Source: TMED14 sp963925545 (GTDB taxonomy: Bacteria; Bacteroidota; Bacteroidia; Flavobacteriales; Schleiferiaceae). Taken from it: a stretch of DNA of 64,000 nucleotides. Under the pieces are notes generated by a model, which ran no database searches, had not been told where the DNA came from, and was given only the letters and a program-made list of their open reading frames with translations. Of the stretch, positions 33,031 to 41,590 are shown piece by piece. Each line of letters begins with the position of its first letter. Position 1 is the first letter of the stretch. A program made the translations under genes and the position numbers. The stretch spans positions 50,408-114,407 of the forward strand of contig CAWUSA010000005.1 in NCBI GenBank assembly GCA_963925545.1, read 5' to 3'.

Positions 33031-35616
33031 TTGATAGAAACTGTGATCCACCTGTATTCCACATCCCGCACGTTCTGCCTAGCCCTTATTGTCCTGGCCA
33101 CCTTGTCTTGTTCTCGAACGCAAGACAAGGCCATCAACCGTGCCTACCATCGGATGACGGCGCGATTCAACCCCATGCATAATGGCAAATTAGCCTTTGA
33201 AGACGGCATGGACGCCTTGAGAAAGGCTTACGTAGATGACTATGACACACCGCTTGCAATTTACCCATATGGCTTTGCTAAGGAAGATGATCAAGCAAGC
33301 CAACACTTCACCCGCGCCATTGAAAAGGCCACAAAAACGGTGGTTGAGCACAGCATGATGATTCGGGGAAAGCAGAAAAACCCCATCACCTACCAAGCCT
33401 ACCTTTTGATGGGCCAAGCACAGGGCGCCATGGGCTTGGACCTGTCAGCCCATGAGGCTTTTGCCATTGTCAAACGCATGTCAGATGACCCCGACCAGGT
33501 GACGCGATCTGAGCTGTACCGTGCTGAACTCATGGCAAAGATGGGCAATGGACACGCAGCCATTGCAGCCTTGGATGAGCTGGAAAGAAGAGGCCTTCAC
33601 GAGGACTTCACCCTGCAGGCAGCAAGCGTCCGCTCTCACGCCCTGATGGCAGAGAAGGATTATGAGGCTGTGGTTGATTTATTAGCCGTGGCTTTGAAAG
33701 AGAAAATGCCACCAAAGGCCCGAGCTCGCTTGGCCTTCATCAAGGGTCAGCTTCATGAGGAGATGGATGAAGGGAGCTTAGCAAGAGAGGCTTATGATGC
33801 CTGCATTCGTGCGCAACCCGGCAGCTACGACATGCTTCTGGAAGCGCAGTTGAGAAAAAGTCTCAATGGCAATGGATCAGGCGTCCGGGTTCAGTCCCTT
33901 TACAAGGAGCTAGAGAAGTTGCTTCGGGAGCCGAAAAACGCCCTCTATGAAGACAGAATTTACTTTGCTTTAGCCAAGCTGGCGGAGTCTGTGGAGGATG
34001 AAGGCAGGGCACAGGGTTACTGGGGCCAGTGCATTGCTCAAGGCAGCAAACTGAGGCCGGTGGTGCACGCAAAAGCCTTTGCAGCAAGAGGCGATTGGCG
34101 CTTTGATCAAGCCAATTACCCGGGCGCTCAATCGGACTTAGATAGCGCTTACCACTTGCTGCCAGCCAAGCACCCCCTCCGGGAGTCGCTGGATCGGCGG
34201 CGCAAAGGCCTGAACGCCTTGGTTAAGGTTTTGAACAACCTCCAGTCCAATGACTCACTGCGTGAGCTGGCATCGATGTCTGAATCAGAGCTGCAAAAAT
34301 ACTTCACCAAATACGTGGCCAGCTTGCGACAGCGAATTGCCGAGGAGGAGCGCCAAGCTCAGCAGTTTGAGCTACAGGCAGAAATGCAAATGCAGTCTGA
34401 GCTGCAATCCGCCTCAGGGCCGGCCATTGGCGGCAGCGGCAAATGGCTCTTCTACAATGGGCCAACCCGAGCGATGTCAGCATCGCGGTTCCGACAATCC
34501 TGGGGTGATAGACCTAACGTGGATCAGTGGCGCCTGCAGAGCGCATCAGCCAACTGGGTCATGCAAAGTGGCGGCAGTGACGGTGTGGCGGGCAACGGAA
34601 CAGACACGGAAGGGGAGGACCCAGCCTTTGATGTTGGTCTGTACATGAAGCAAACCCCGCGGGGCGACTCCACTGTGCAGGCATTGAGTCGCTTGATTTG
34701 CGAAGACTACATAAAGGCCGCCGCCATTTACCGCGACCAAATTGACGATAGTGATGCAGCGATGGGCATGCTCAACAAAGCAGCCCTTTGTGAAAGCCAA
34801 TCGCCCTTAGCCTGGTACGCCATGCACCGCCTTCACTTGAAGCGCGAAGAGCCAGTTCAGGCCGCATCAAGCAGAGAGCATGTGCTGAAAACATTCCCCA
34901 GCTCAACCTATGCCAAACACCTTCGCGGAGAGATTGTTGATCAAATAGGTTTGCTAGATCAAACGAGCAAGGATTTCCAACAGCTCTGGGATCTTTCCCA
35001 AGAAGGCTCATGGCTGGCCTGCTTAGACCTGTTTAAGCAAGGTGAGTTTTTAGCGACAGAGCGTCCATCAGTCGACTTCATCCAAGCATTGGCACTTGGT
35101 GCGACCCAAGGCAAACTAGCCTATGTGGATGCATTGATTGCCATTGAACAAGCCTACCCCAACAGCCCCCAGGCAGCGTTAGCAACGACCTACAGGAACG
35201 CCCTAACGGGCGACTGGGCACCCGACAACCAGAACAACACGGGCATTCAGTACGTGGATGCGACCAAGGCCCCCCACCAGCTCATGATCATCATCTCAAG
35301 CAAGGGCAACATCAACGATGTGCGCAACGCATTGGCGAGCTTTCATCAAAAGTATTTCAGTGGAAAACCTCTTGGATTAAGGGTCTTGCCCATCGATGAC
35401 GACAATCACATGATCATGGTGGATGGCCTGAAGAATGCCGCGGACGCATTGGGATACCGGACCAAGGTGATGCGAGCTGCGACCGTCACACAATTCACCA
35501 AAGACCACAGTCCAAGATACTGGCCCATCACTGTCCAGAATTTTTCGCAATTTTACAGCCAGAAAGATCTTCAAGGCTACAGCCAATTCGTCCAACGCAT
35601 CTACCCCCTACTATGA
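33031..35616 (+). CDS. sprE: SprE/PorW-type TPR lipoprotein (type IX secretion, gliding)
   Basis: The 861-residue protein has a lipoprotein signal ending LATLSC (Cys near 27), then the SprE-like N-terminus AYHRMTARFNPMHNGKLAFEDG, and long helical TPR-like repeats (about 110-440 and 550-720). A short coiled coil (about 430-465, rich in E and Q) separates the repeat blocks. In other Bacteroidota SprE/PorW is an outer-membrane-associated lipoprotein required for type IX secretion. The start is TTG at 33031 or GTG at 33043; both give a good signal peptide. It overlaps the bactofilin gene (ATGA), and the neighbours M23 and GH3 are the usual ones. Confidence 0.82.
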   Translation: MIETVIHLYSTSRTFCLALIVLATLSCSRTQDKAINRAYHRMTARFNPMHNGKLAFEDGMDALRKAYVDDYDTPLAIYPYGFAKEDDQASQHFTRAIEKATKTVVEHSMMIRGKQKNPITYQAYLLMGQAQGAMGLDLSAHEAFAIVKRMSDDPDQVTRSELYRAELMAKMGNGHAAIAALDELERRGLHEDFTLQAASVRSHALMAEKDYEAVVDLLAVALKEKMPPKARARLAFIKGQLHEEMDEGSLAREAYDACIRAQPGSYDMLLEAQLRKSLNGNGSGVRVQSLYKELEKLLREPKNALYEDRIYFALAKLAESVEDEGRAQGYWGQCIAQGSKLRPVVHAKAFAARGDWRFDQANYPGAQSDLDSAYHLLPAKHPLRESLDRRRKGLNALVKVLNNLQSNDSLRELASMSESELQKYFTKYVASLRQRIAEEERQAQQFELQAEMQMQSELQSASGPAIGGSGKWLFYNGPTRAMSASRFRQSWGDRPNVDQWRLQSASANWVMQSGGSDGVAGNGTDTEGEDPAFDVGLYMKQTPRGDSTVQALSRLICEDYIKAAAIYRDQIDDSDAAMGMLNKAALCESQSPLAWYAMHRLHLKREEPVQAASSREHVLKTFPSSTYAKHLRGEIVDQIGLLDQTSKDFQQLWDLSQEGSWLACLDLFKQGEFLATERPSVDFIQALALGATQGKLAYVDALIAIEQAYPNSPQAALATTYRNALTGDWAPDNQNNTGIQYVDATKAPHQLMIIISSKGNINDVRNALASFHQKYFSGKPLGLRVLPIDDDNHMIMVDGLKNAADALGYRTKVMRAATVTQFTKDHSPRYWPITVQNFSQFYSQKDLQGYSQFVQRIYPLL

Positions 35617-36032
35617 TCAAGAACAAATCCACAGAAAGCATGTCCGACCACAACAAAATTGTTGAAGGCGCAGAGCTTAATGGCAACCTTCAGTCCCCCG
35701 GAGATATTCGCGTAGACGGAAAGGTTAAAGGCAATTTAACGGTCGGTGGCAAACTGGTCATTGGCCCCACAGGCTATGTTGAAGGCAACATCGTGGCCAA
35801 GGAAGTCTCCATTTCTGGCCAAGTGGTTGGTAAGTTGAACGTGAAGGGCTTGAGCTCTTTACACAAGACAGCAAGAATGCAAGCGGAACTCACTACAGAG
35901 AAGTTGGCAATCGAGCCAGGTGCGCAGTTCACTGGCACGTGTCAGATGGGCTCGTCCAAAGCGATGAACCAAAGCCCACCCCAAGATCAACAAGCAAAGC
36001 CAGGGCCCCAAGCCTCTGCCTCAGCCAGCTAA
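35613..36032 (+). CDS. Bactofilin (polymer-forming cytoskeletal protein)
   Basis: The 139-residue protein is a right-handed beta-helix filament former: repeated G-x-hydrophobic strands run from residue 18 to about 110 (GNLQSPGDIRVDGKVKGNLTV, VEGNIVAKEVSISGQVVGKL). It is flanked by short disordered tails, the C-terminal one rich in P, Q and A. Bactofilins form nucleotide-independent filaments that position cell-wall or motility machinery. Translation is coupled to sprE through an ATGA overlap. A second ATG (35640) is also possible as start. Confidence 0.9.
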   Translation: MIKNKSTESMSDHNKIVEGAELNGNLQSPGDIRVDGKVKGNLTVGGKLVIGPTGYVEGNIVAKEVSISGQVVGKLNVKGLSSLHKTARMQAELTTEKLAIEPGAQFTGTCQMGSSKAMNQSPPQDQQAKPGPQASASAS

Positions 36033-36224
36033 GTGAAAAATGCCATGCGCTTCAGTGGGATGGCCTTTCAAATGGCCGCAACCATCGGGCTGATGACTTG
36101 GCTGGGATCCCTACTAGATAACGACGACGCACAGACAGCCTATGGCGCAGCCTCAGGCGCACTGATTGGCTGTGTGATAGCCTTGTACCGAACACTCAAA
36201 GACGTGATGTCCCATGATTCCTAA
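36033..36224 (+). CDS. AtpZ-like F0F1-ATPase assembly/Mg-Ca transport protein
   Basis: The 63-residue protein has two membrane helices and the AtpZ pattern FQMAATIGLMTWLGSLLDN, then YGAASGALIGCVIALYRTLKDV. Proteins of this kind (AtpZ/AtpI) precede atpB and help c-ring assembly or supply divalent cations. The start codon is GTG at 36033, directly after the bactofilin stop; ATG 36045 is an alternative. It overlaps the next gene by 11 bases. Confidence 0.78.
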   Translation: MKNAMRFSGMAFQMAATIGLMTWLGSLLDNDDAQTAYGAASGALIGCVIALYRTLKDVMSHDS

Positions 36225-36579
36225 GCTTGTCAAACAACTCTTTGCAACTTACGTGCTGCTGGCTGCCGCTTCGGCGACGGCCTGCTGGGCTGCGCAAGTC
36301 AGTTACTTCGCTTCAGGCATCGTATTTATTGCTGTGACTGGGCTGACACAGGCTTGGGTGGCAGAAGTTTTTGGCCGCAAGCAGCCTACGCGCCTTGGCG
36401 GGGTATTCGCGGTGGCGGGGCTGGTCCGCATGCTCTTTGCTGCAGGGGGGCTCCTTTTGCCATTGTCATTGCGTGAAGGGGTTAACATGAATGCGGAAAT
36501 ATTGCAATTTTCAGCCCTTTATGGATTGGCCTTATTGGCTGAAACATGGCTCATTGCTGTCCGGATGAAAAACCTATAG
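36214..36579 (+). CDS. Small four-helix membrane protein of the ATP synthase operon
   Basis: The 121-residue protein has four hydrophobic segments (about 8-28, 30-50, 61-81, 95-115) and no recognised motif. Its place between the AtpZ-like gene and atpB is where other bacteria carry atpI, so an AtpI-like role in c-ring assembly is plausible but unproven. It overlaps the preceding gene by 11 bases. A promoter-like element follows before atpB. Confidence 0.6.
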   Translation: MIPKLVKQLFATYVLLAAASATACWAAQVSYFASGIVFIAVTGLTQAWVAEVFGRKQPTRLGGVFAVAGLVRMLFAAGGLLLPLSLREGVNMNAEILQFSALYGLALLAETWLIAVRMKNL

Positions 36580-36599
36580 GCAGGGCGGGTATTTCATAT

Positions 36600-36607
36600 T
36601 ACTTTTG
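36600..36607 (+). promoter_or_regulatory. -7 promoter element for atpB
   Basis: TACTTTTG is a full match to TAnnTTTG, 23 bases before the atpB ATG. It would allow the ATP synthase genes to be transcribed apart from the sprE-bactofilin genes. Confidence 0.45.
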
Positions 36608-36630
36608 CCGCGCATTTGAGTAAGAATGAC

Positions 36631-37728
36631 ATGATGACATTTAAGCAGTTATTTTTTGGTTTACTGACCCTTTGCAGCGTCACGGTTTCCGCATCGACGG
36701 ATAGCCATGATACAACCCAAACCTCCGATTCGGACGCGCCGTTTGATCCAAGAGAGATGATCATGGAACACGTGATGGATAGCCACAGCTGGCACATCAT
36801 GGACTGGAACGATTACGCGGTCAGCGTTCCCCTTCCCGTGATATTGTGGACAGAAGAAGGCCTTGTGGCGTTCTCCTCATCAAAATTTCATCACGACACA
36901 GAAGGCCATCACGTGGTGGAAGCCGGCGCTCAACGCTTTGTGAACCTCCACGAAAAGATTTACTACGCATCGCAAGTGGCTAACCTTGATGGCGCCTTTG
37001 TGGAAATGCATGACGGCCATGCGGTCAACGCGAAGCCGGTCGACATATCCATCACCAAAACGGTGGCCTCCTTGCTTTTTTCCGCAGTCTTGTTGATGTG
37101 GATTTTCTTTGCTTCTGCAAAAAATTACCGCCGCCGCGGTAGCGCATCCCCTCGGGGCATTGCAAGCTTCACGGAGCCGTTGATTGTTTTTGTTCGCGAC
37201 GACATTGCTAAGGCAAACATAGGCAAGCACTACCTTCGATTTGTCCCCATGTTGTTGACCATGTTTTTCTTTATCTGGTTAAACAACCTGATGGGCCTCA
37301 TACCTTTCTTCCCCTTTGGGGCCAACGTCACAGGCAACATTGCTGTCACCCTTGTCCTCGCGGTGATTGTCATGCTTGTCACCAACGTGAACGGCAAGAA
37401 GGCCTATTGGCAGCATATTTTTTGGATGCCCGGCATCCCGGGATGGGTCAAGCCACTCCTTTCATTGGTTGAATTTATTGGTATTTTCACCAAGCCCTTC
37501 TCTTTGATGATTCGTTTGTTTGCGAACATCACGGCCGGGCACATCATCGTATTGAGCCTTGTCTCTCTGGTATTCATTTTTGAAACAGCATGGGTTGGAC
37601 CCGCATCTGTCTTGTTGACGCTTTTCATCTCTATCTTGGAGCTGTTGGTGGCCGCATTGCAGGCGTACATTTTCACCCTATTAACCGCACTGTACATCGG
37701 TACAGCTATGCAAGAAGACCACCATTAA
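36631..37728 (+). CDS. atpB: F0F1 ATP synthase subunit a
   Basis: Subunit a forms the proton half-channels beside the c-ring. This 365-residue form has an N-terminal signal peptide (about 1-21, cleaving near SVTVSAS) and an extra periplasmic domain to about residue 140, as is typical for Bacteroidota. Then come the membrane helices with the essential Arg in KPFSLMIRLFANITAGH. The start is the ATG at 36631; a TTG 15 bases upstream is in frame but less likely. atpE follows after 27 bases. Confidence 0.94.
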   Translation: MMTFKQLFFGLLTLCSVTVSASTDSHDTTQTSDSDAPFDPREMIMEHVMDSHSWHIMDWNDYAVSVPLPVILWTEEGLVAFSSSKFHHDTEGHHVVEAGAQRFVNLHEKIYYASQVANLDGAFVEMHDGHAVNAKPVDISITKTVASLLFSAVLLMWIFFASAKNYRRRGSASPRGIASFTEPLIVFVRDDIAKANIGKHYLRFVPMLLTMFFFIWLNNLMGLIPFFPFGANVTGNIAVTLVLAVIVMLVTNVNGKKAYWQHIFWMPGIPGWVKPLLSLVEFIGIFTKPFSLMIRLFANITAGHIIVLSLVSLVFIFETAWVGPASVLLTLFISILELLVAALQAYIFTLLTALYIGTAMQEDHH

Positions 37729-37755
37729 TATTTTTTATTTTAAATCCCTAGAATC

Positions 37756-37959
37756 ATGACTGGAAGTATCGCAGCAATTGGAGCAGGCCTATCCGTAATC
37801 GGAATAGGCATTGGTATTGGTATGATCGGCGGCCGCGCAATGGACGCCATCGCTCGCCAACCTGAAGCCACTAGCAAAATCCAAACAAATATGATTATCA
37901 CAGCAGCCCTCGTTGAGGGAGCGGGCCTCTTTGGCATCGTTGTATCGCTGTTGAAGTAA
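37756..37959 (+). CDS. atpE: F0F1 ATP synthase subunit c
   Basis: The 67-residue proteolipid has two helices joined by the RQP loop (34-36), a glycine-rich first helix (GIGIGIGMIGG), and the ion-binding Glu at position 54 in ALVEGAGLFG. There is no Gln/Ser-Thr pattern around the Glu as in sodium-specific rings, so proton coupling is expected. A perfect hairpin follows the stop and precedes atpF. Confidence 0.95.
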   Translation: MTGSIAAIGAGLSVIGIGIGIGMIGGRAMDAIARQPEATSKIQTNMIITAALVEGAGLFGIVVSLLK

Positions 37960-37977
37960 TCTCGCATCACGCAGGCT

Positions 37978-38004
37978 TCACCAAAGGGAATCTCTCTTTG
38001 GTGA
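37978..38004 (+). other. Perfect mRNA hairpin between atpE and atpF
   Basis: TCACCAAAG (37978-37986) pairs with CTTTGGTGA (37996-38004), nine perfect pairs with a 9-base loop. It lies 18 bases past the atpE stop and 30 bases before atpF, with no T run. Terminator function is therefore weak; an RNA-stabilising or processing role that raises c-subunit output is a reasonable guess. Confidence 0.6.
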
Positions 38005-38034
38005 GCTTGTGATTTGCATAATTATCGCACCACG

Positions 38035-38529
38035 ATGGATATCATAACGCCCGGCCTTGGCCTCATCTTTTGGACGACAATCGTCTTCCTTCTGCTCATG
38101 GTTCTGCTTTCCAAGTTTGCTTGGAAGCCGATCTTAAGCGCCGTGAAGGAGCGTGAAGCGTCCATCGACAAGGCCCTTGAAGAAGCCAAGTCCGCTCGCG
38201 CGGAAATGGAAAACTTGACATCCTCCAATGAGCAATTGCTTAAGGAGGCTCGTCAGGAACGCGAAAGCATTGTCAAGGAGGCACGAGTTGCCCGTGACAA
38301 AATGGTCGCAGAAGCCAAGGACCTCGCTTCAGTGGAGGCTGAAAAAATCATGACAGCTGCTGCCGCGCAAATTGAAGGCGCAAAAATTGCTGCCGTGACA
38401 GAATTGAAAAACTATGTTGCGCAGATTGCTGTGGACATGGCTGAAAAAATTCTTCGTTCGGAGCTCAAGGATGCATCAGCGCAAAAGGCTAGCATCGATC
38501 GCGCACTGGAAGACGTCAAACTGAACTGA
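38035..38529 (+). CDS. atpF: F0F1 ATP synthase subunit b
   Basis: The 164-residue peripheral-stalk subunit has one N-terminal membrane helix (about 8-26: LGLIFWTTIVFLLLMVLL), then WKPILSAVKERE and a long charged helix (about 40-140). The start is the ATG at 38035 (MDIITPG), which is normal for the family; the open frame begins with a TTG 21 bases earlier that I do not use. Confidence 0.94.
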   Translation: MDIITPGLGLIFWTTIVFLLLMVLLSKFAWKPILSAVKEREASIDKALEEAKSARAEMENLTSSNEQLLKEARQERESIVKEARVARDKMVAEAKDLASVEAEKIMTAAAAQIEGAKIAAVTELKNYVAQIAVDMAEKILRSELKDASAQKASIDRALEDVKLN

Positions 38530-38536
38530 TCTCAAG

Positions 38537-39091
38537 ATGGCCGGTACACGATTCGCAACACGCTACGCAAAAGCACTCATTGATTTAGCTAAAGAGCTCA
38601 ATCAAATGGACGCTGTGCGTGATGATATGATGACGATTCAATCCGCCATCAAGGTCAGCCGTGACTTGCGTAACTTCTTGCAAAGCCCTGTGGTTAAGCC
38701 CGCAGAGAAAATCAAGGGCCTCCAGGCTGTCTTTGCATCCACGACAGATTTGACGCAAAAACTCCTCAAGCTTGTTGTCCGACACGGACGCGAAGGAGGA
38801 TTGAACCACATTGCCAGTGGATACCTCACACGTTATAACAAAGCCAATGGCATTGTTGAAGCGCGCGTGGTGACCGCAAGCCCCTTGAGTGAGGCGCAGC
38901 GCAATAGCCTACAACAGCGACTTGCTGCGACAGGCGCTAAAGAGACGTCCTTGAAAGAGGTCGTCAACCCCGATGTGATCGGTGGTTTGGTTGTACGTGT
39001 AGGTGACCTCCAAGTGGATGCCTCCATCGCTACAGCATTGAACCGAATCGATCAGCATTTCAAGAAAAATTCTTACATCGCCGACTTCTAA
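38537..39091 (+). CDS. atpH: F0F1 ATP synthase subunit delta
   Basis: Delta joins the peripheral stalk to F1. The 184-residue protein has the helical N-terminal domain (TRFATRYAKALIDLAKELNQ) and the C-terminal signature NPDVIGGLVVRVGDLQVDASI. It starts 7 bases after atpF and is followed by atpA after 12 bases. Confidence 0.94.
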   Translation: MAGTRFATRYAKALIDLAKELNQMDAVRDDMMTIQSAIKVSRDLRNFLQSPVVKPAEKIKGLQAVFASTTDLTQKLLKLVVRHGREGGLNHIASGYLTRYNKANGIVEARVVTASPLSEAQRNSLQQRLAATGAKETSLKEVVNPDVIGGLVVRVGDLQVDASIATALNRIDQHFKKNSYIADF

Positions 39092-39103
39092 ATTGAACCT
39101 ACC

Positions 39104-40684
39104 ATGGCAGACGTTAACCCAGCAGAAATTTCCGCAATCCTTCGCCAGCAACTTGCAGGCAGTAACACTGAAGCTGAGCTTCAAGAAGTTGGCACCATCC
39201 TTCAGGTTGGTGACGGCATCGCGCGTGCTCACGGCCTTCAAAACGTCCAGTATGGCGAATTGGTGGAGTTCGAGAATGGCCTACGCGGCATAACATTGAA
39301 TCTTGAAGAGGACAATGCAGGTATTGTGCTGCTTGGTTCGGCTGAAGGTGTTCGTGAAGGTTCGACCGTGAAGCGCACGGGCATGATTGCCTCCCTGGAA
39401 GTGGGTGAGGGCATGCTTGGCCGCGTGGTGGACACCTTAGGTAAGCCCATTGACGGCAAAGGACCCATCCAAGGCAAGACCTACAACATGCCATTGGAGC
39501 GCAAGGCCCCTGGTGTCATTTACCGCCAACCGGTGAGCGAGCCCCTTCAAACAGGTATCAAGGCGATTGACGCCATGATTCCCGTGGGACGAGGTCAGCG
39601 TGAGTTGATCATTGGTGACCGCCAGACAGGCAAGACCACCGTAGCCATTGACACCATCCTTAACCAGAAGGAGTTCTACGACAAAGGCGAGCCAGTATAC
39701 TGCATCTATGTAGCCATTGGCCAGAAAGGCTCAACCATTGCCGCGCTGGCAAAGAACTTGGAAGCAAAAGGCGCCATGGCTTACACAACCATTGTCGCAT
39801 CCAACGCTTCTGACCCTGCGCCTCTGCAGTTTTACGCCCCATTTGCGGGCGCTGCCATTGGCGAGCTCTTCCGGGACACGGGCCGCCCTGCATTGATCAT
39901 CTTTGATGACCTTTCCAAACAGGCGGTTGCCTACCGTGAAGTTTCCTTGTTGCTTCGTCGCCCTCCAGGTCGTGAAGCCTACCCTGGCGATGTGTTCTAC
40001 CTTCACTCACGCTTACTAGAGCGCGCTGCAAAGATCATCAACGACGACACCATTGCCTCACAGATGAATGACCTCCCTGAGTCATTGAAAGGCATCGTTA
40101 AAGGTGGCGGATCACTGACAGCATTGCCCATCATTGAGACGCAGGCTGGTGACGTATCAGCCTACATCCCAACCAACGTGATTTCTATCACGGATGGCCA
40201 GATTTTCTTGGAGTCAGATTTATTCAACTCTGGTGTTCGACCCGCGATCAATGTGGGCATTTCTGTTTCTCGCGTGGGTGGATCTGCACAGATTAAACCC
40301 ATGAAGAAGGTTGCCGGAACACTGAAGCTGGACCAAGCACAGTACCGAGAGCTTGAAGCTTTTGCAAAATTTGGCTCTGACTTGGATGCAGCAACGATGA
40401 ACATCATCAACAAGGGTCGACGCAATGTGGAAATCCTGAAGCAAGCTGTGAACGCACCCATGGCAGTTGAAAAGCAGGTAGCCATCATTTACATTGGCTC
40501 TAAAGGACTCCTCAACGGCGTTGCTGTGAATCAGATCAAGCCTTTCGAGGTTGCGTTCTTGGAGTACATGGCCAGCAAGCATCAGGACATATTGGACGCC
40601 ATTCGCAGCGGCAAATGGACCAAGGATGAAATGGCAATTGTCGAAAAGGCAGCTGCTGAAGTTATTCCTGCTTACACAGCCTAA
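39104..40684 (+). CDS. atpA: F0F1 ATP synthase subunit alpha
   Basis: Alpha carries the non-catalytic nucleotide sites of F1. The 526-residue protein has Walker A GDRQTGKT (171-178), the segment ALIIFDDLSKQA and the alpha signature PAINVGISVSRVGGSAQ. It lies in the usual order before atpG. Confidence 0.98.
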   Translation: MADVNPAEISAILRQQLAGSNTEAELQEVGTILQVGDGIARAHGLQNVQYGELVEFENGLRGITLNLEEDNAGIVLLGSAEGVREGSTVKRTGMIASLEVGEGMLGRVVDTLGKPIDGKGPIQGKTYNMPLERKAPGVIYRQPVSEPLQTGIKAIDAMIPVGRGQRELIIGDRQTGKTTVAIDTILNQKEFYDKGEPVYCIYVAIGQKGSTIAALAKNLEAKGAMAYTTIVASNASDPAPLQFYAPFAGAAIGELFRDTGRPALIIFDDLSKQAVAYREVSLLLRRPPGREAYPGDVFYLHSRLLERAAKIINDDTIASQMNDLPESLKGIVKGGGSLTALPIIETQAGDVSAYIPTNVISITDGQIFLESDLFNSGVRPAINVGISVSRVGGSAQIKPMKKVAGTLKLDQAQYRELEAFAKFGSDLDAATMNIINKGRRNVEILKQAVNAPMAVEKQVAIIYIGSKGLLNGVAVNQIKPFEVAFLEYMASKHQDILDAIRSGKWTKDEMAIVEKAAAEVIPAYTA

Positions 40685-40704
40685 TCGACTAGCGCAACGA
40701 GACC

Positions 40705-41562
40705 ATGGCAAACCTGAAGGAACTTCGCAACAGAATCACGTCGGTATCAAGCACGATGCAGATCACCTCTGCCATGAAAATGGTGTCAGCAGCTAAATTG
40801 AAGCGTGCGCAGGACGCCATCATTCAGATGCGCCCCTACGCACAGAAGCTTTCCCACCTGATGTCCAATGTCAATGCGTCGTTTGATGATTCAGAAAACC
40901 CCTACGCCATTGAACGGCCACTGAACAAGGTGCTGGTGATCCCCATCACGTCCAACCGTGGACTCTGTGGCGGGTTCAACTCATCGGTTATCAAGCGAAC
41001 CCTTGCCATGGCATCAGCCTTTGACAAGGAGGGTGTTGAGGTAGAAGTGTATGCCCTAGGCAAAAAAGGCAGAGAGCTGCTGGCAAAGACCCTGAACGTC
41101 GTCAACAGCGACGTCGACGCCGTTGCGGCCGTGACCTTTGATTCTGCAAAAACCATTGCTGAGGAAGTGATGTCAAAGTACAGTGAGGGATCGTACGATC
41201 GCGTCGTCTTGGTTTACAATCAATTCAAAAATGCAGCGGTGCAACTGCTCCAGGAAGAAACCATGCTGCCCATTGCGTCACCAGAGAGTGAGCAAAGCAA
41301 CGGCGACTACATCTTTGACCCAAGCAAAACACAACTCCTTGACGAGTTGATTCCTTCCAGCATCAAGAGCCAAATGTTCAAAGCCCTTTTAGACTCACAA
41401 GCATCTGAGCAGGGCGCACGCATGACAGCCATGCACAAGGCCACAGACAACGCAACGGATCTGCGTGACGGGCTAAAGCTGAAGTACAATAAAGCGCGAC
41501 AGGCGGCCATCACCAATGAAATACTTGAGATTGTTGGCGGCGCAGAAGCCTTGAATGGTTGA
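40705..41562 (+). CDS. atpG: F0F1 ATP synthase subunit gamma
   Basis: Gamma is the central rotor shaft. The 285-residue protein has the family's N-terminal helix (NRITSVSSTMQITSAMKMVSAAKL), the SNRGLCGGFNSSV segment and the C-terminal helix NKARQAAITNEILEIVGGAEAL. No atpD or atpC follows, so beta and epsilon are encoded elsewhere, as is usual in Bacteroidota. Confidence 0.96.
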   Translation: MANLKELRNRITSVSSTMQITSAMKMVSAAKLKRAQDAIIQMRPYAQKLSHLMSNVNASFDDSENPYAIERPLNKVLVIPITSNRGLCGGFNSSVIKRTLAMASAFDKEGVEVEVYALGKKGRELLAKTLNVVNSDVDAVAAVTFDSAKTIAEEVMSKYSEGSYDRVVLVYNQFKNAAVQLLQEETMLPIASPESEQSNGDYIFDPSKTQLLDELIPSSIKSQMFKALLDSQASEQGARMTAMHKATDNATDLRDGLKLKYNKARQAAITNEILEIVGGAEALNG

Positions 41563-41590
41563 TTGGTTTTTTCTTGTTAATTTTTAGGCC

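Noticed and set aside
36768..36920. Other CACGTG words (for example near 36770 and 36911) as further parS sites
   Set aside because: They lack the flanking TGTT/AACA arms; only 17705 and 19593 have the full palindrome.
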